From Cervus elaphus (taxonomy: Eukaryota > Chordata > Mammalia > Artiodactyla > Cervidae), in NCBI RefSeq assembly GCF_910594005.1, contig NC_057834.1, positions 43,543,950-43,607,949 on the forward strand: a stretch of DNA of 64,000 bases. Direction: 5' to 3'. Positions 1 through 10,800 of the stretch are shown here, one piece after another. Each line of letters starts with the position of its first letter. The stretch's first letter is position 1. Both the position numbers and the translations under genes were made by a program. The notes under the pieces were generated by a model. It ran no database searches. It had not been told where the DNA came from and worked only from the letters and a program-made list of their open reading frames with translations.

Positions 1-16
1 AGTATTTCCTGTATGG

Positions 17-212
17 GTCTTCCCCACTGGTTCAGCAGTAAAGAATCCACCTACAATGCAGGAGACATGGGTTTGATCCCTGGGAAGATTTCCTGATGGC
101 AACCCCCTTCAGTACTTTCACCTGGAGAATCCCATGGAGAGAGACGCCTGGCGGGCTACAGTCCATGGGGTCACAAAGAGTGGGACATGATTGAAGCGAC
201 TGAGCATGCACT
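17..212 (+). mobile_element. Bov-tA-type SINE
   Basis: A tRNA-derived ruminant SINE. The tRNA-like head (ggttcagcagtaaagaatcc), the B-box-like 'ggtttgatccctggg' and the tail part ('tggagaatcccatgg', 'ggctacagtccatggggtc') are all in order. It has point changes and a small internal deletion, so it is not young. Confidence 0.85.
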
Positions 213-379
213 CGTTTGCTATATGAATATGCCACAATTGGTTTATCCAAGTTTTACCATTCTTTGGCTGACAGACATTTGAAGTTTTTGACTATTACAG
301 ATAGAGCTGCTGTGGAAAATCTTGTACTATCTTTTTTGTAGGACATATGCACTCATTTCTCTTGGGAGAGTATTTGTTG

Positions 380-960
380 GATCAGATTTGACTTGTTTTT
401 AAAGGATCACTCTGACTGCTGAGAATAATGGGTTTTAAGTAAGCAAGATTGGAAGTAGGGGAGCCAGTTAGGCTGTTGCAGTATTGAGGTAAGAGATGAT
501 GGTGGCTTAGACTAGGGGGCAGGGGTGGAGATGTGGTTGACACAGAATATATTTTAAAGGTAGGGCCAACAAGACTTGCTGATATAGGGATAAGGGAAAG
601 AAAGGAAACAAGGATAACTGTAAGGTTTTTGGCACCTTGGTGAAGAGATGGGAAAGAACTCATTCAGAAGTTTAAGGATATGTTAAGTTTTGAGATGCTT
701 GTTAGATATTCATATGGTTGAATTGAGAGATGTTGAACTGACAGATGATGATTTTGAGTTTGGGCTTGGTGGAAAGGTCTGGACCTTTGGAGATAAAAAT
801 GTGGGAATTAATATCATACAGACAGCATTAAGGTCAAGGATCTACTTGAGGTGATCACAAAGAGAGTAGGTGGAAGCAGAGAAAGGCCCTGGACTGAGCC
901 CCTAGGAAACTTAATGTTAATGGACCCAGAAAAGGGGCCCATGAAGGAGTAGCTGGTGAG
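380..960 (-). mobile_element. L2 LINE remnant (antisense)
   Basis: Reading the minus strand at 382-663 gives a decayed reverse-transcriptase C-terminal stretch (YCNSLTGSPTSNL) that resembles the 'LDYCNSLLTGLP' block of L2/CR1-clade LINEs. Adjacent phrases such as 'gagagatgatggtggctt' fit reverse-complement L2. The family call rests on recall of the consensus. Confidence 0.55.
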
Positions 961-1760
961 GTGCATGGGTCCTTGGTTCTAGGGAGAAATGATAAAGTCT
1001 TTCCTTAGAACTTGAAAAATATATCCACCCTTTCCCTCTAAGAGTACAAGATTTCTATTTTAGAAATGGATAAGTAATGGATAAGTAGAGAGTATGCAGT
1101 TACCTTAAAGAGAAGACATGGCTCCCTGCCAGCAGAATTTGGCTATGACCTAATTGAAAATATTTATATATTTAAATGAAGAATATGTCAACCTGAAGAG
1201 AAGTCAGCAGTGAATGCTAGTAAAGGGAGAGTCCCTCAGTCCCATGTCGGCACAGCCTTTCCAAGAGCCATCCTGGAAAGAGTGCTTTAACCAGCAGAGT
1301 TAGAGTAGTCCAGGAGCATTGGCAAGACTGCCCACAGCGTAGAGATGGGGGTGGAGAATCGTAGCCAAGAAGAGTTTTCTGAACCCATTGGCACGACTTC
1401 TTGCTGGGGATGGCCAGATGCCATTAAAGATACAACTCCTCCTCTTTGGTTATATCAGTGTGCATTTATATGTTGACATTATTGTTGACTTGGTTTAAAG
1501 GGAGAGAATGTGCTGGACATGCAGACATGCGTTTTCCTTCAGTGTGAGTGACAGTTAAATTTCTTGTTGTAAATTAACGCTTATGTATTATGACTTTATG
1601 TTTTAGTAAATTGTAAACCTTGTTGGCACAGAACAGTATTTCCAAGATGTAGCTTTGTGAAACTCCAGAGACCCACATCTTTGTCAGTGGTAAATTCAAT
1701 GCCACCTGTGAGGTTGGGGACACACAGCCTGCCAGCCCTCTTCATGTAACGTATCCCAAC
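961..1760. other. gene-free interval
   Basis: I see no coding potential, RNA gene or clear repeat here. It is ordinary AT-leaning intergenic DNA upstream of SV2A. Confidence 0.5.
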
Positions 1761-1774
1761 ATTTTGAAACCTCT

Positions 1775-1970
1775 GTGCTTAACAGAAAAGAATCACACAT
1801 TATTAAATATAAAAGAGGTCCAATGCAGCATCTACTCTAAGCCCCTCATTTTCCAGATGAGAAAACTGGGGTTCAGAGAGACAGAAAACTTGACCAAGGG
1901 CCCACAGCTTATTGGAAGTGAGAACCCTGGTCAGTGCTCTGTCCAAATAACCCCAGGCCTTACCTTGAAT
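1775..1970 (+). mobile_element. MIR SINE
   Basis: The MIR core is visible: 'ttttccagatgagaaaactg' followed by a cagagag/gaccaagggcccacagc block and the 'agaaccctggtcagtgctc' end. It is strongly diverged, as expected of a mammal-wide element. Confidence 0.65.
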
Positions 1971-2150
1971 AGGTAGACCCACATTCAGTATGAGCATCTC
2001 CAAAGCACCCTGCTTCCCTCATCTCTGAAGCAAATATGTTCACCAAGTGGTATGTGTTGGATCTCTAAGCCCAGGTTACTGATACAGAGGCAAAGGAAAG
2101 ATAAAGGAAAGAATTAAAACCAGTTCACCTCATTCTTGCCCTGGAAGCAG

Positions 2151-2152
<2 letters not shown>

Positions 2153-2190
<38 letters not shown>
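2153..2190. repeat. (GT)n microsatellite
   Basis: Nineteen uninterrupted GT units, a likely length-polymorphic dinucleotide tract about 0.9 kb upstream of SV2A exon 1. Confidence 0.95.
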
Positions 2191-2192
<2 letters not shown>

Positions 2193-2260
2193 AGAGAAAG
2201 TGGGGAAGAGTACTGTGGGAGTTTTTTGGTTTTTTTTTCAGTCATTGTAACAAATACCTA

Positions 2261-2463
2261 GGGCTTCCCTGGTGGCTCAGTGGTAAAGAATCCACCTGCC
2301 AATGAAGGAGATGCAGGAGATCCCTGGGGTCAGGAAGATCTTCTGGAAAAGGAAATGGCAACCCACTCCAGTCTTGCCTGGGAAACCCCATGGACAGAGG
2401 AGCTTGGCCAGTTAGTCTATGGAGGTGATAAAGAGTAGATATGACTTACGGACTAAACAACAA
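2261..2463 (+). mobile_element. Bov-tA-type SINE
   Basis: Near full-length. It starts with the canonical 'gggcttccctggtggctcag' head and contains 'ggaaatggcaacccactcc'. It ends in 'actaaacaacaacaataag', which looks like the element's own A/C-rich tail. Confidence 0.9.
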
Positions 2464-2749
2464 CAATAAGAAGCAAATAATTGGAAGGGGAGATGCCCAA
2501 TTGGTCATGCCCCTAAAACCCCTGCATCTTCTCCAACCTCTACTGTCACCAGCAGAACGGAGGACAAGGAGGTCTGATTGGAAATAAATAGTCTGGACTA
2601 TCTCTGGAAAGAGATAACAAGGATCCAGGAGTTTCCTTCTCCTGCAGTTCAGGATAAAAACCACATGTTGTTATTCTTGCTTCCTGAGACAGCCAGGTAA
2701 ACTTGGAGTGGGAGCAGTCCAGATTTGGGAGTTTGGCTGGGAACAGTGA

Positions 2750-3244
2750 GGAAGGGAAAGGGGCGCGATTTGAAGGCAGAGCGAGTCCCTAAAATTCGTG
2801 GGTCTTCCCATTCTGGGACTGAGGCGCTGAGGAAGGGGCCGCCTCGTTCACCATCTCCCTTTCTGTCTTCCCACTCGCCTTCCTGACATCAGTATTACTT
2901 TCCTTAGATCCTTTAGTCTTTAACTAGGAGGGGCTGGTGTCATCTCCAGCGGCCCCTGTGACAGCCCCCCCAGCTCCCTCACCACCTCTCCCCGGAGCCC
3001 CGAGTCCCTCCCCATCCTCTTTTTTCTTCCACCCCCCACCCCCCAACAATGGTCTCTCCCGAAGCTCACTGTGCGGGGGGGCGGGGGAGGGCGGGGGGAG
3101 GGCGGAGGCGGGGCCGGAGCCTGTGGGGGGGCAGGTCTGCATTGCTGCTTCCCCCGGTACCCAGAGCAGACGCCGCTGCCGCCTGCCCCGCTGCCGGGAC
3201 CCCCGCCCTCACCCGGACTCCCTTATCTGGGGGACTCAGCCCAG
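2750..3244 (+). promoter_or_regulatory. SV2A: SV2A promoter and non-coding exon 1
   Basis: GC-rich, CpG-enriched stretch ending in a clean splice donor: the exon ends at 3244 (...ctcagcccag) and is followed by gtgaga at 3245-3250. The matching acceptor is 'ttttctag' just before 6867, so the 5' UTR continues in exon 2 and the start codon lies at 7212. No TATA box is evident, so dispersed CpG-type initiation is likely. The transcription start cannot be fixed from sequence alone; it probably lies between about 2950 and 3170. Short ORFs in this block are compositional and not supported as genes. Confidence 0.7.
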
Positions 3245-3659
3245 GTGAGACCCCTCTCTCAGTTTCTCAGCTTCACCCCGCCCCGGGGCAGAAGCAGCCT
3301 CGCCTTGCCTTGCAGCCATTTTATCCTCCGATGCTTTGCTTGTGGGGAGGGTGACCGTCCCTCATCAGGGGTGAGGGGATTGCTGGTGGTTTGAATGGAC
3401 ATTTATGGCGGTTGCTGTGCTGATCAGAGAAGGAAATATATATATATATATTTATACATATGTATGGAGGAGGGGTGTTTTTCTCTACCTTAACCAAGTC
3501 CATACTACTCTCCTCAGATTTTAACGGGGGTGGGGGCTTGTAAGGTGGAATAGGGTTCCCTCAAACTCCAATTCCCAACTCATCTTCCCCGCCTCCCCCC
3601 GCACCGCGTGATAGATGACCTTGGCTGGGGCGGGAGAATATACGCTGCCTCAGTCTGTG

Positions 3660-3880
3660 CGCCTGGACTTGGGTTGCGGGGTGGGGGGGGGCGGTTGGGT
3701 TTGTGGGGGGTGTGTGGGGGGGTTGGTGGAGGAAGGGCAGATGAAGGAGGGAAGGAAGGGAATGGTGAACGGAAGTGTTGGGTAGATAGAGGTGGTGAAC
3801 AACCAGGCTTGGGGGCACGGTTGGGGGTGGGGCTGGAGGCAGGCAGTCGCTCCGGGGCGGGGGGGGGGGGGGGGGGGTGT
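3660..3880 (+). repeat. G-rich tract in SV2A intron 1
   Basis: Several long G runs on the coding strand, ending in 19 consecutive Gs at 3859-3877. It could form G-quadruplex structures in DNA or in the nascent intron. It lies 0.4-0.6 kb downstream of the exon 1 donor. Confidence 0.85.
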
Positions 3881-5098
3881 TGAGTGCTGATGGGCACCAG
3901 TCCAGCAGCAGAATCTAGGGTGAGGGGAGGCGCTGGGAGAATGGGTTCAGTTAGTTCTAGGGGCTCCGCTCTTATACCAGAGTAGGGCAGGATGGGGAGG
4001 GTCGCCGCGGATGCTGGCAGGGGCGGTCTCTATGCCTGTACGCGTGAAGGTCTCCCCTTGCATTCTGGTTCCTGCCTCTCCGAATTCCTCCTTGGACGTT
4101 CTCGGCTGACACCTTGATCTTTTCCCGTCAGAAGTGTGGAGACTCCATCTTCCAAACCGTAGGGTAGCATGAAGGCAGGGGTGGTGCAGCCTTGGCTGTC
4201 CTGGGGTGGGGATCGAGGCTCAATTACCCAGCAGTGATAGGGAGGGTGCTCCAGCACCTCTCTCCCCCACATCCATGGATGTTTTGGTAAGTGATTGTTT
4301 CTAACGACCTTGTCACCTGGGCTAGGGTGGGTTGGGAAATCCAGGTGGCTTCTAAAGTCAGGGGCTTTGATGGAGGTGAGGGGTTCTGGACTTCCCCACC
4401 CCACAACCAATCCTGGGCTGAGTTATCCTGAGAGGAAGCCTTTGCTCAGAGTCTTCCGCCTCCCCCCACCCTCTGAAGAAAATCTCCCGGGCATGTTTTC
4501 CCATCAGGTGAAGACAGCCGACCTTAAAGGGCCCTGTAACCCTGAATCTTGTCTCCTTTAACCTCTACCTCTCTGAGTCTGTCTCCCTCCCACAAGCTTA
4601 GCCACCCTGTGCTGCTTTGGGGGCTAAAAATAGCACCACTTCCTCACCGGCTTGAAGAATTTGTGTTCCTTCTCTCCCTCCTGACCTCCTGGGTTTGTTG
4701 GCCCTGGGGGAGCTGGCTGTTGAGCCATCACATCCTGCTGTGGCTCTGGGGCCCTTCTGTACCCTTCCCGTTCCTCTCAGGGGTGAAGAGTGTAAACAAA
4801 CGCAGGGCATGGCTCCTGCTGGGTCCATCTGCCTGCGTCAGGGTTTGGGTGGAGATCCTAATTGGGAAGGAAAGGTGAGGCAAGCAAATTGCATGCAGAA
4901 AGGGGATCCCACTGTTCCCTCTCTTTAATGGGGGATGGTTTGGGCCTTGAACCACAAGGAAAGGAGGTGACATAGGGGTCACTGGTTCTGGGTATCGTGG
5001 TCCACTGCTCACATCTGACCTGAGGGGGTAGGGCTCTGCTTTGCCAGTGCTTCTTTCTGAACTACATAGCATTACTTACCCTTTCTGCCTGGGCCACT

Positions 5099-5135
5099 GT
5101 GTGTGTGTGTGCGTGTGTGTGTAAGTGTATGTGTG
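5099..5135. repeat. imperfect (GT)n
   Basis: GT-rich tract interrupted by GC, AA and AT, inside SV2A intron 1. Confidence 0.8.
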
Positions 5136-5849
5136 ACATTTAATGAAGGCCCTGGATGGGTGGGAACAGAATGAAGCAGGATATTTTTAGGGGAATGCTC
5201 TCTGATCAGAATCTAGTCCTGCTTCCTCTGCTTCTATGAAGGAAGAGGAGCTTCTCCCATGCTTGCCTCTGGAGGATGTCTTTTGTGGGGGAGGGGAGGT
5301 CCAAGCCCCCTTCATTCTATATCAGCTCCTACGCAATGCGGTATTTATGGACTCTCTTTTCCTTGACTCCTGGAGGAGGAGCAGAAAGGATTAAGGGGGA
5401 TTAGAAAGGGAGGCCATGGAGGAAGGAGGTACAACTATAGACCTTAGACGCCCATGTTGGAAATGTATGTGTTTGATTTTCCAACCCTACCCCCGCCAGT
5501 GAAAGGGGGTCCATTTATGACATCCTGAAGGAAGGTGGCAAGCCAGTCATCACCTCTTTTTTAGAGTTTGGTCTGCCCTTTTTCCGCATGATCTCAGATT
5601 CCAGGTCTCCCTTTTTGCGAGTCTTACATTGTTTGTCTGGAGCATACAATATGGGTCCAGCTGCTGGCATTTGCTTGAAAACAGACAGAGGGGTCTTGGG
5701 ACTCTGTATTGGGAGGTTACAACAGCATCCAAATGTGACCCCCCCTGCTTTGCCCTTGCTGCTTCTTTCACAGTTTTCAATCTAATAGGAAGCAAAGAAA
5801 CTAATAGAAGGTCTGTTGTGAGATTAAATTATCACATCAACTTGGAGAA

Positions 5850-5985
5850 ATAGAGATTATTATCCCCAGTTTAAATATAAGGACTCTGAGGCTTAGAGGT
5901 GTTCAGGAACCTGCTCAAGATCAGTTAGTAAATGGCAGAGCTGGAATTTCAATTTATGTCATCTGATTGTCATGCGCTTTGCACT
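5850..5985 (+). mobile_element. MIR SINE
   Basis: MIR core pattern 'attattatccccagttt', then 'ctctgaggcttagaggtg' and a 'gatcagttagtaaatggcag' block, as in diverged MIR copies. Intron 1 of SV2A. Confidence 0.65.
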
Positions 5986-6109
5986 GAACCAGCTCTCCTT
6001 GCCAGTATCCCTTTCTGCCATTCACCCTAAAGAGCATCCACAGGTGGCTTTTGTTCTAATGTCTTGTGAGGGAGTGGAGGTCATCTTACCACATCACTAT
6101 CACCATGAA

Positions 6110-6345
6110 GAGTAATAACTAATATTTATTCATCAGTTGTTATGTGCCAGGCACTATGGTAAAGAGCTTATACTTATTATGTTATTTAATCCTTACTTCC
6201 CCCTCTTAAATGAGAGGGAACTAATGCTTTGAGGATCAGAGACATGCTCATGGTCACTTAGTAAGCTTTTGAAGCAGGAAGTCAAATCTAAGTCTGTCTG
6301 ACTCTGGAAGCTGAGCTTTCACCCACTGAGCTATGTTGGGAGAAG
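6110..6345 (+). mobile_element. MIR SINE
   Basis: Long MIR copy: 'gttatgtgccaggcactatg', a tract matching 'ttatttaatccttac', then 'ggtcacttagtaagc' and a final 'ctgagctttcacccactgag'. Intron 1 of SV2A. Confidence 0.7.
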
Positions 6346-6866
6346 ATTCCACCTTATGAAGCCTACAAACATGGAACCTGAGGAAGGACCATGAAAGTCC
6401 CATCTTCAGATGCCATCAGTGGTCTGAAGGCAACAGATTGAAGGATTCAGTTGTCCTTCTATAGGTTCCCCCCAAGCTCTGCTCCCAGTAAGAAACCCAG
6501 ACCAGACTAGAGAAGGGACTTTTGGTTTCTCTATTTCCTCTTTTATCCTTGGCAGACGGTGGTAAAGCAAAGGTCTGATCTTGAAGTGGGGCCAGGGATC
6601 AGGAGATGGGCTCGGGTAGGTGATCGTGACTTTGGAGCAAATCCCATGGGTCTAGTCTCCAAGGTCAAAGTAAGGGACGTATACTGAATGGCCCATAGCA
6701 GGCCCAGACAGTCATCCTTTTTTCCTGAGGTGGGCTTGAGGCCAGCAGGCCATCTCTGTAACACAAGGCCCAGGTGGGGCTCTGGGTCGGCAGGAGCTCT
6801 ATATTGGCCTTCTTCAGTGTTTTAAACCTCACAACCTCCTTTTTTCTCCCTCTTATCTTTTTCTAG

Positions 6867-7211
6867 ATCTCCAGAGGCTCCTGGAAGAGAAGTGGCAGCT
6901 TTTTCTGAGTTATCCTGGCTCCCCAGCTTAGCCTCCCCAACCTGGCTCCCCCTCCCCTCCCGGTCCCCCCGGTCCCCCTCTTCCTTCCCAATGCACCCAA
7001 CTGAACTGGGTGTGGGCCAAAGCTCTTCCCTCCCTTCCCCTCCTAGACACTCACTGGCCAGATCCTATATTCTATTCTGTGCCCAGAGTTACTCAAACAC
7101 ACTTTATCTAAGTAACTCCGGGAAGTGGTCTTTCTGACTCCACGAGCCTTTGCGCAGAATCAAAATAAGGAAGGCGGGGGAGATTCAGTGAGGTAGTCCC
7201 AAAGCCCCATC
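6867..7211 (+). other. SV2A: SV2A exon 2, 5' UTR part
   Basis: The pyrimidine-rich acceptor 'ctttttctag' ends at 6866, so exon 2 starts at 6867 and carries about 345 nt of 5' UTR before the ATG at 7212. The first part is C/T-rich. A short upstream ORF (ATG at 6892) stays open to 7137 and ends before the SV2A start, so it could act as an upstream ORF. I cannot judge whether it is used. Confidence 0.75.
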
Positions 7212-7833
7212 ATGGAAGAGGGCTTCAGAGACCGGGCAGCTTTCATCCGTGGGGCCAAAGACATTGCCAAGGAAGTCAAGAAGCATGCAGCCAAGAAGGT
7301 GGTGAAGGGCCTGGACAGAGTCCAGGACGAATATTCCCGGAGATCCTACTCTCGTTTTGAGGAGGAGGACGATGATGATGACTTCCCTGCCCCTGCTGAT
7401 GGCTATTACCGCGGGGAAGGGGCCCAGGATGAGGAGGAAGGCGGCGCATCTAGCGATGCCACGGAGGGCCACGATGAGGATGATGAGATCTACGAGGGGG
7501 AATATCAGGGCATCCCCCGGGCAGAGTCTGGGGGCAAAGGCGAGCGGATGGCAGATGGGGCGCCCCTGGCTGGAGTGAGGGGGGGCTTGGGTGATGGGGA
7601 GGGTCCTCCGGGAGGGCGGGGAGAAGCACAGCGGCGGAAAGAACGGGAAGAGCTAGCCCAGCAGTATGAAGCCATACTGCGGGAGTGCGGCCACGGCCGC
7701 TTCCAGTGGACACTGTACTTCGTGCTTGGTCTGGCGCTGATGGCCGACGGCGTCGAGGTCTTTGTGGTGGGGTTCGTGCTGCCCAGTGCTGAGAAAGACA
7801 TGTGCCTGTCTGACTCCAACAAAGGCATGCTGG
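7212..7833 (+). CDS. SV2A: SV2A exon 2, coding part
   Basis: Residues 1-208. Covers the cytoplasmic N-terminus and the first helix. It includes a run of Glu/Asp (residues about 50-57) and a basic segment (KEVKKHAAKKVVK). The donor gtaagg follows 7833 and the last base starts the Gly208 codon. Confidence 0.95.
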
Positions 7834-10800
7834 GTAAGGCACGCTGCGCTCCGGCGCATCCCGCCCCGAACTCTGCAAAACAGTTCTCTGTACCCGAGAA
7901 CTGCTCCTGTCCTCACCACTGCATTCCTGGGGACTCTGGTCCCAAGATGTACCCGGGAGGGCTCAGGGTTCCTCTGACCTGCTCTCCGCCTCCCCTCCCC
8001 CGACCCTGACACCCTCCTCTGGAGGTTGGGTCATGGTGAGGTTGCTTGTGCAAGAGAAAAGGCAGCTGGGCTGGGGCTGGGGCCTGTAGTTGGGGGGTGG
8101 TCTGCTTAGTTCTGTAGGAGACGGCTGTGGTGGGATGGACCCCCATTTAGTGTTTCTTCCAAGTATTTCCTCTTGTTATCCTGATTCCTTCCCCTTTTGG
8201 GGGGTACAAGAAGGCAGTATCCAAACTCCCTGATTTAAATGAGGAGAGTCAGTTTGGGGTGGTGGGGGGCTGGGGAGAATCCAGCCAGAGAAGCTGGTCA
8301 CACTTGTTCTTGGTTAGCATTGGGAATGTTCAGGGGCCAGCGAGTGATCTTTAATGGCCCTTCCTGATGGAGATCCCAAGGGAGGAAATTCCCTAAAAGG
8401 GAATCCCTCAGAAGGGATCAGGTCTTGCTCTGTCACCAAGTTGCCACGAGATCTTGGCCAGTTTCCTTCTCCCTCGGGCTGGGCTTGGGCCTGGGTAAAA
8501 TGCAGAGTTTGGAGTAGATAACTTTTAAGACCAATTCCAACTCTGATTTTATGAAGGAAGAAAGGAACAGGGGAGTTTTGGGACCAGAAGTATTGGAACT
8601 GGAAGGAATAAAAAATGGATTTATATGTGGGCTTCCGTGGTGGCTCTGTAAAGAATCTGCCTGTAATGCAGGAGACTGGGGTTTGATCCCTGGGTCGGGA
8701 AGTTACCCTGGAGAAGGAAATGGCAACCCACTCCAGTGTTCTTTCCTGGAGAATTTCAGGGACAGAAGAGCCTGTGGGCTACAGTCCATGGGGTCGCAAA
8801 GAGTTGGACACAACTGAGTGATTTTCACTTTCACTTTTGTGTGTGTGTGATTTCCTGGGAGGATTGAAGGAACGGAGCCTCTTTCCCAAGGAACATGAGA
8901 GACACCTCCTGCAGCTTGGAGGGCATCAAGTCAGAGAGGCTAGAGGGGATCCTGGGAGGGTCTGGGAATCTAGGCAGATCCACTTCTCATTCCAGGCAAG
9001 CTAGAGATGGGGGTATTGTGTATGCATGTGTGTGTGTGTGTGTGTGTCTGTGAGGCAGCAAGAGAGTGTGAGCGAGCAAGAAGGAATGAGAGGGAAAGAA
9101 AGGAGAATTCTAGGGTTGTCCCCTGTCTGCATCTCTGCCTTTGAACCTCCAGGCTGCAGAGATGACCTTCCATCTTTGCTCATGTAATGCATCCTCTCTC
9201 ACTTGATCTCATCTCTGGGTAGACTTAGCTCCTACAAGTCCTTCAGATCCTCTGTCCATGCTGCTGTAGTTTCAGCTCATTTAAATGTCTGGCGAGTGGG
9301 AGAACCTTGGTGTGTCTGCTCATACCCCTCCTGCCTCTGTTCTTCTCCTTCAGGCCTCATTGTCTACCTGGGCATGATGGTGGGAGCCTTCCTCTGGGGA
9401 GGGCTGGCTGATCGGCTGGGTCGGAGACAGTGTCTGCTCATCTCACTCTCAGTCAACAGTGTCTTCGCCTTTTTCTCATCTTTCGTCCAGGGTTATGGCA
9501 CTTTCCTTTTCTGCCGTCTCCTTTCTGGGGTTGGGTGAGTGTTCCCCTCATGAGCCCCTGGAAGGCAGGGCTGCGCCTTGGTTGCTGTTATACCTCTAGG
9601 GCCCTGCATACTGCCAGGCACACCAGCTATACCTCAAATATGTGTGAGCTGAATGAATGAACTCCCCTCCCTTCAGGCCAGTTTCTCCCTGTCCAGGACC
9701 TGTCTACTGTCTGTCCAGATTGCCATTCCATATCTGGTTCACTCCTGAGTCTGCCACCCTACCTTTCAGTTCTATTCTGAGTCTGGTTCCCTCAAGAGAC
9801 CCAGTGGGGCTCAACTTCACCCCTGGGTATCTGTGGTTATCCCCTTCCCAGAGTATAAATATTTCCTGCATTCAACAACAAACCTTGTTCATACCCATAC
9901 CTGCCAGAACTCTGAAGTCTTGAGCCACCCAACTTCTACACTTCCTCTGCCACCTGCATGTACCCTCTGCATTGTCTCCCAGCTCTCTTCTGGCTTGCTT
10001 CCTCAGAATCCTCTTGTTCTTCCTTTGGGGATTTTCCCTCTTTCCTGTGAGTATCAGCTCTCCCTTCCAACTCTGTAGTCATCTTCAAGATTCAATGTTT
10101 GTTCCTTACCATTCCCTGAGAACTGCCTGACTGTTTCCCAGGGTCCCAAGGATGGGTGCCTGATGGCTGGTGGTGAGGGAGCTTATAGTGCATGTTGTGA
10201 GGAGTAGTTTCTCTTTAAAAGGTTCAGAAGATGAAAGGGACTTGGGGATCCAGAGCAGTGGGGTATGGGATCAGGAATATGGCCATTTTCTAATGCTGAA
10301 ATTCTTGCAATGCCCTCCAGGATTGGAGGGTCCATCCCCATCGTCTTCTCCTATTTCTCGGAGTTTCTGGCACAGGAGAAACGTGGGGAGCATTTGAGCT
10401 GGCTCTGCATGTTTTGGATGATTGGTGGAGTGTACGCAGCTGCTATGGCCTGGGCCATCATCCCCCACTATGGTGAGCAGCCCCCAGAAGATGCACCCCA
10501 GACTCTCTCTCCTCTCCTGTGCTCCCTATGGTAGGACCCTACAGCCTTTAGCCTCTCTGCTGACACTGTGACTCTGTCCTTGCCAGGATGGAGCTTTCAG
10601 ATGGGGTCTGCTTACCAGTTCCACAGCTGGAGGGTCTTTGTCCTCGTCTGCGCTTTCCCTTCTGTGTTTGCCATTGGGGCTCTGACCACACAGCCTGAAA
10701 GCCCCCGTTTCTTCCTGGAGGTGATTGGGGCTGGGGCTGGGCTGGGGGGAGGGCAGCAGGGGCTCCTGCGTTCAAACACCCACCATGGGCTGGGTCTGGT

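Noticed and set aside
17..60. tRNA-like sequences at the heads of SINEs
   Set aside because: They keep B-box-like motifs but are parts of SINEs and lack a foldable full cloverleaf; not tRNA genes.
7450..8012. Minus-strand frames of 107-142 codons over SV2A exon 2
   Set aside because: Shadows of the acidic, GC-rich SV2A N-terminal coding sequence.
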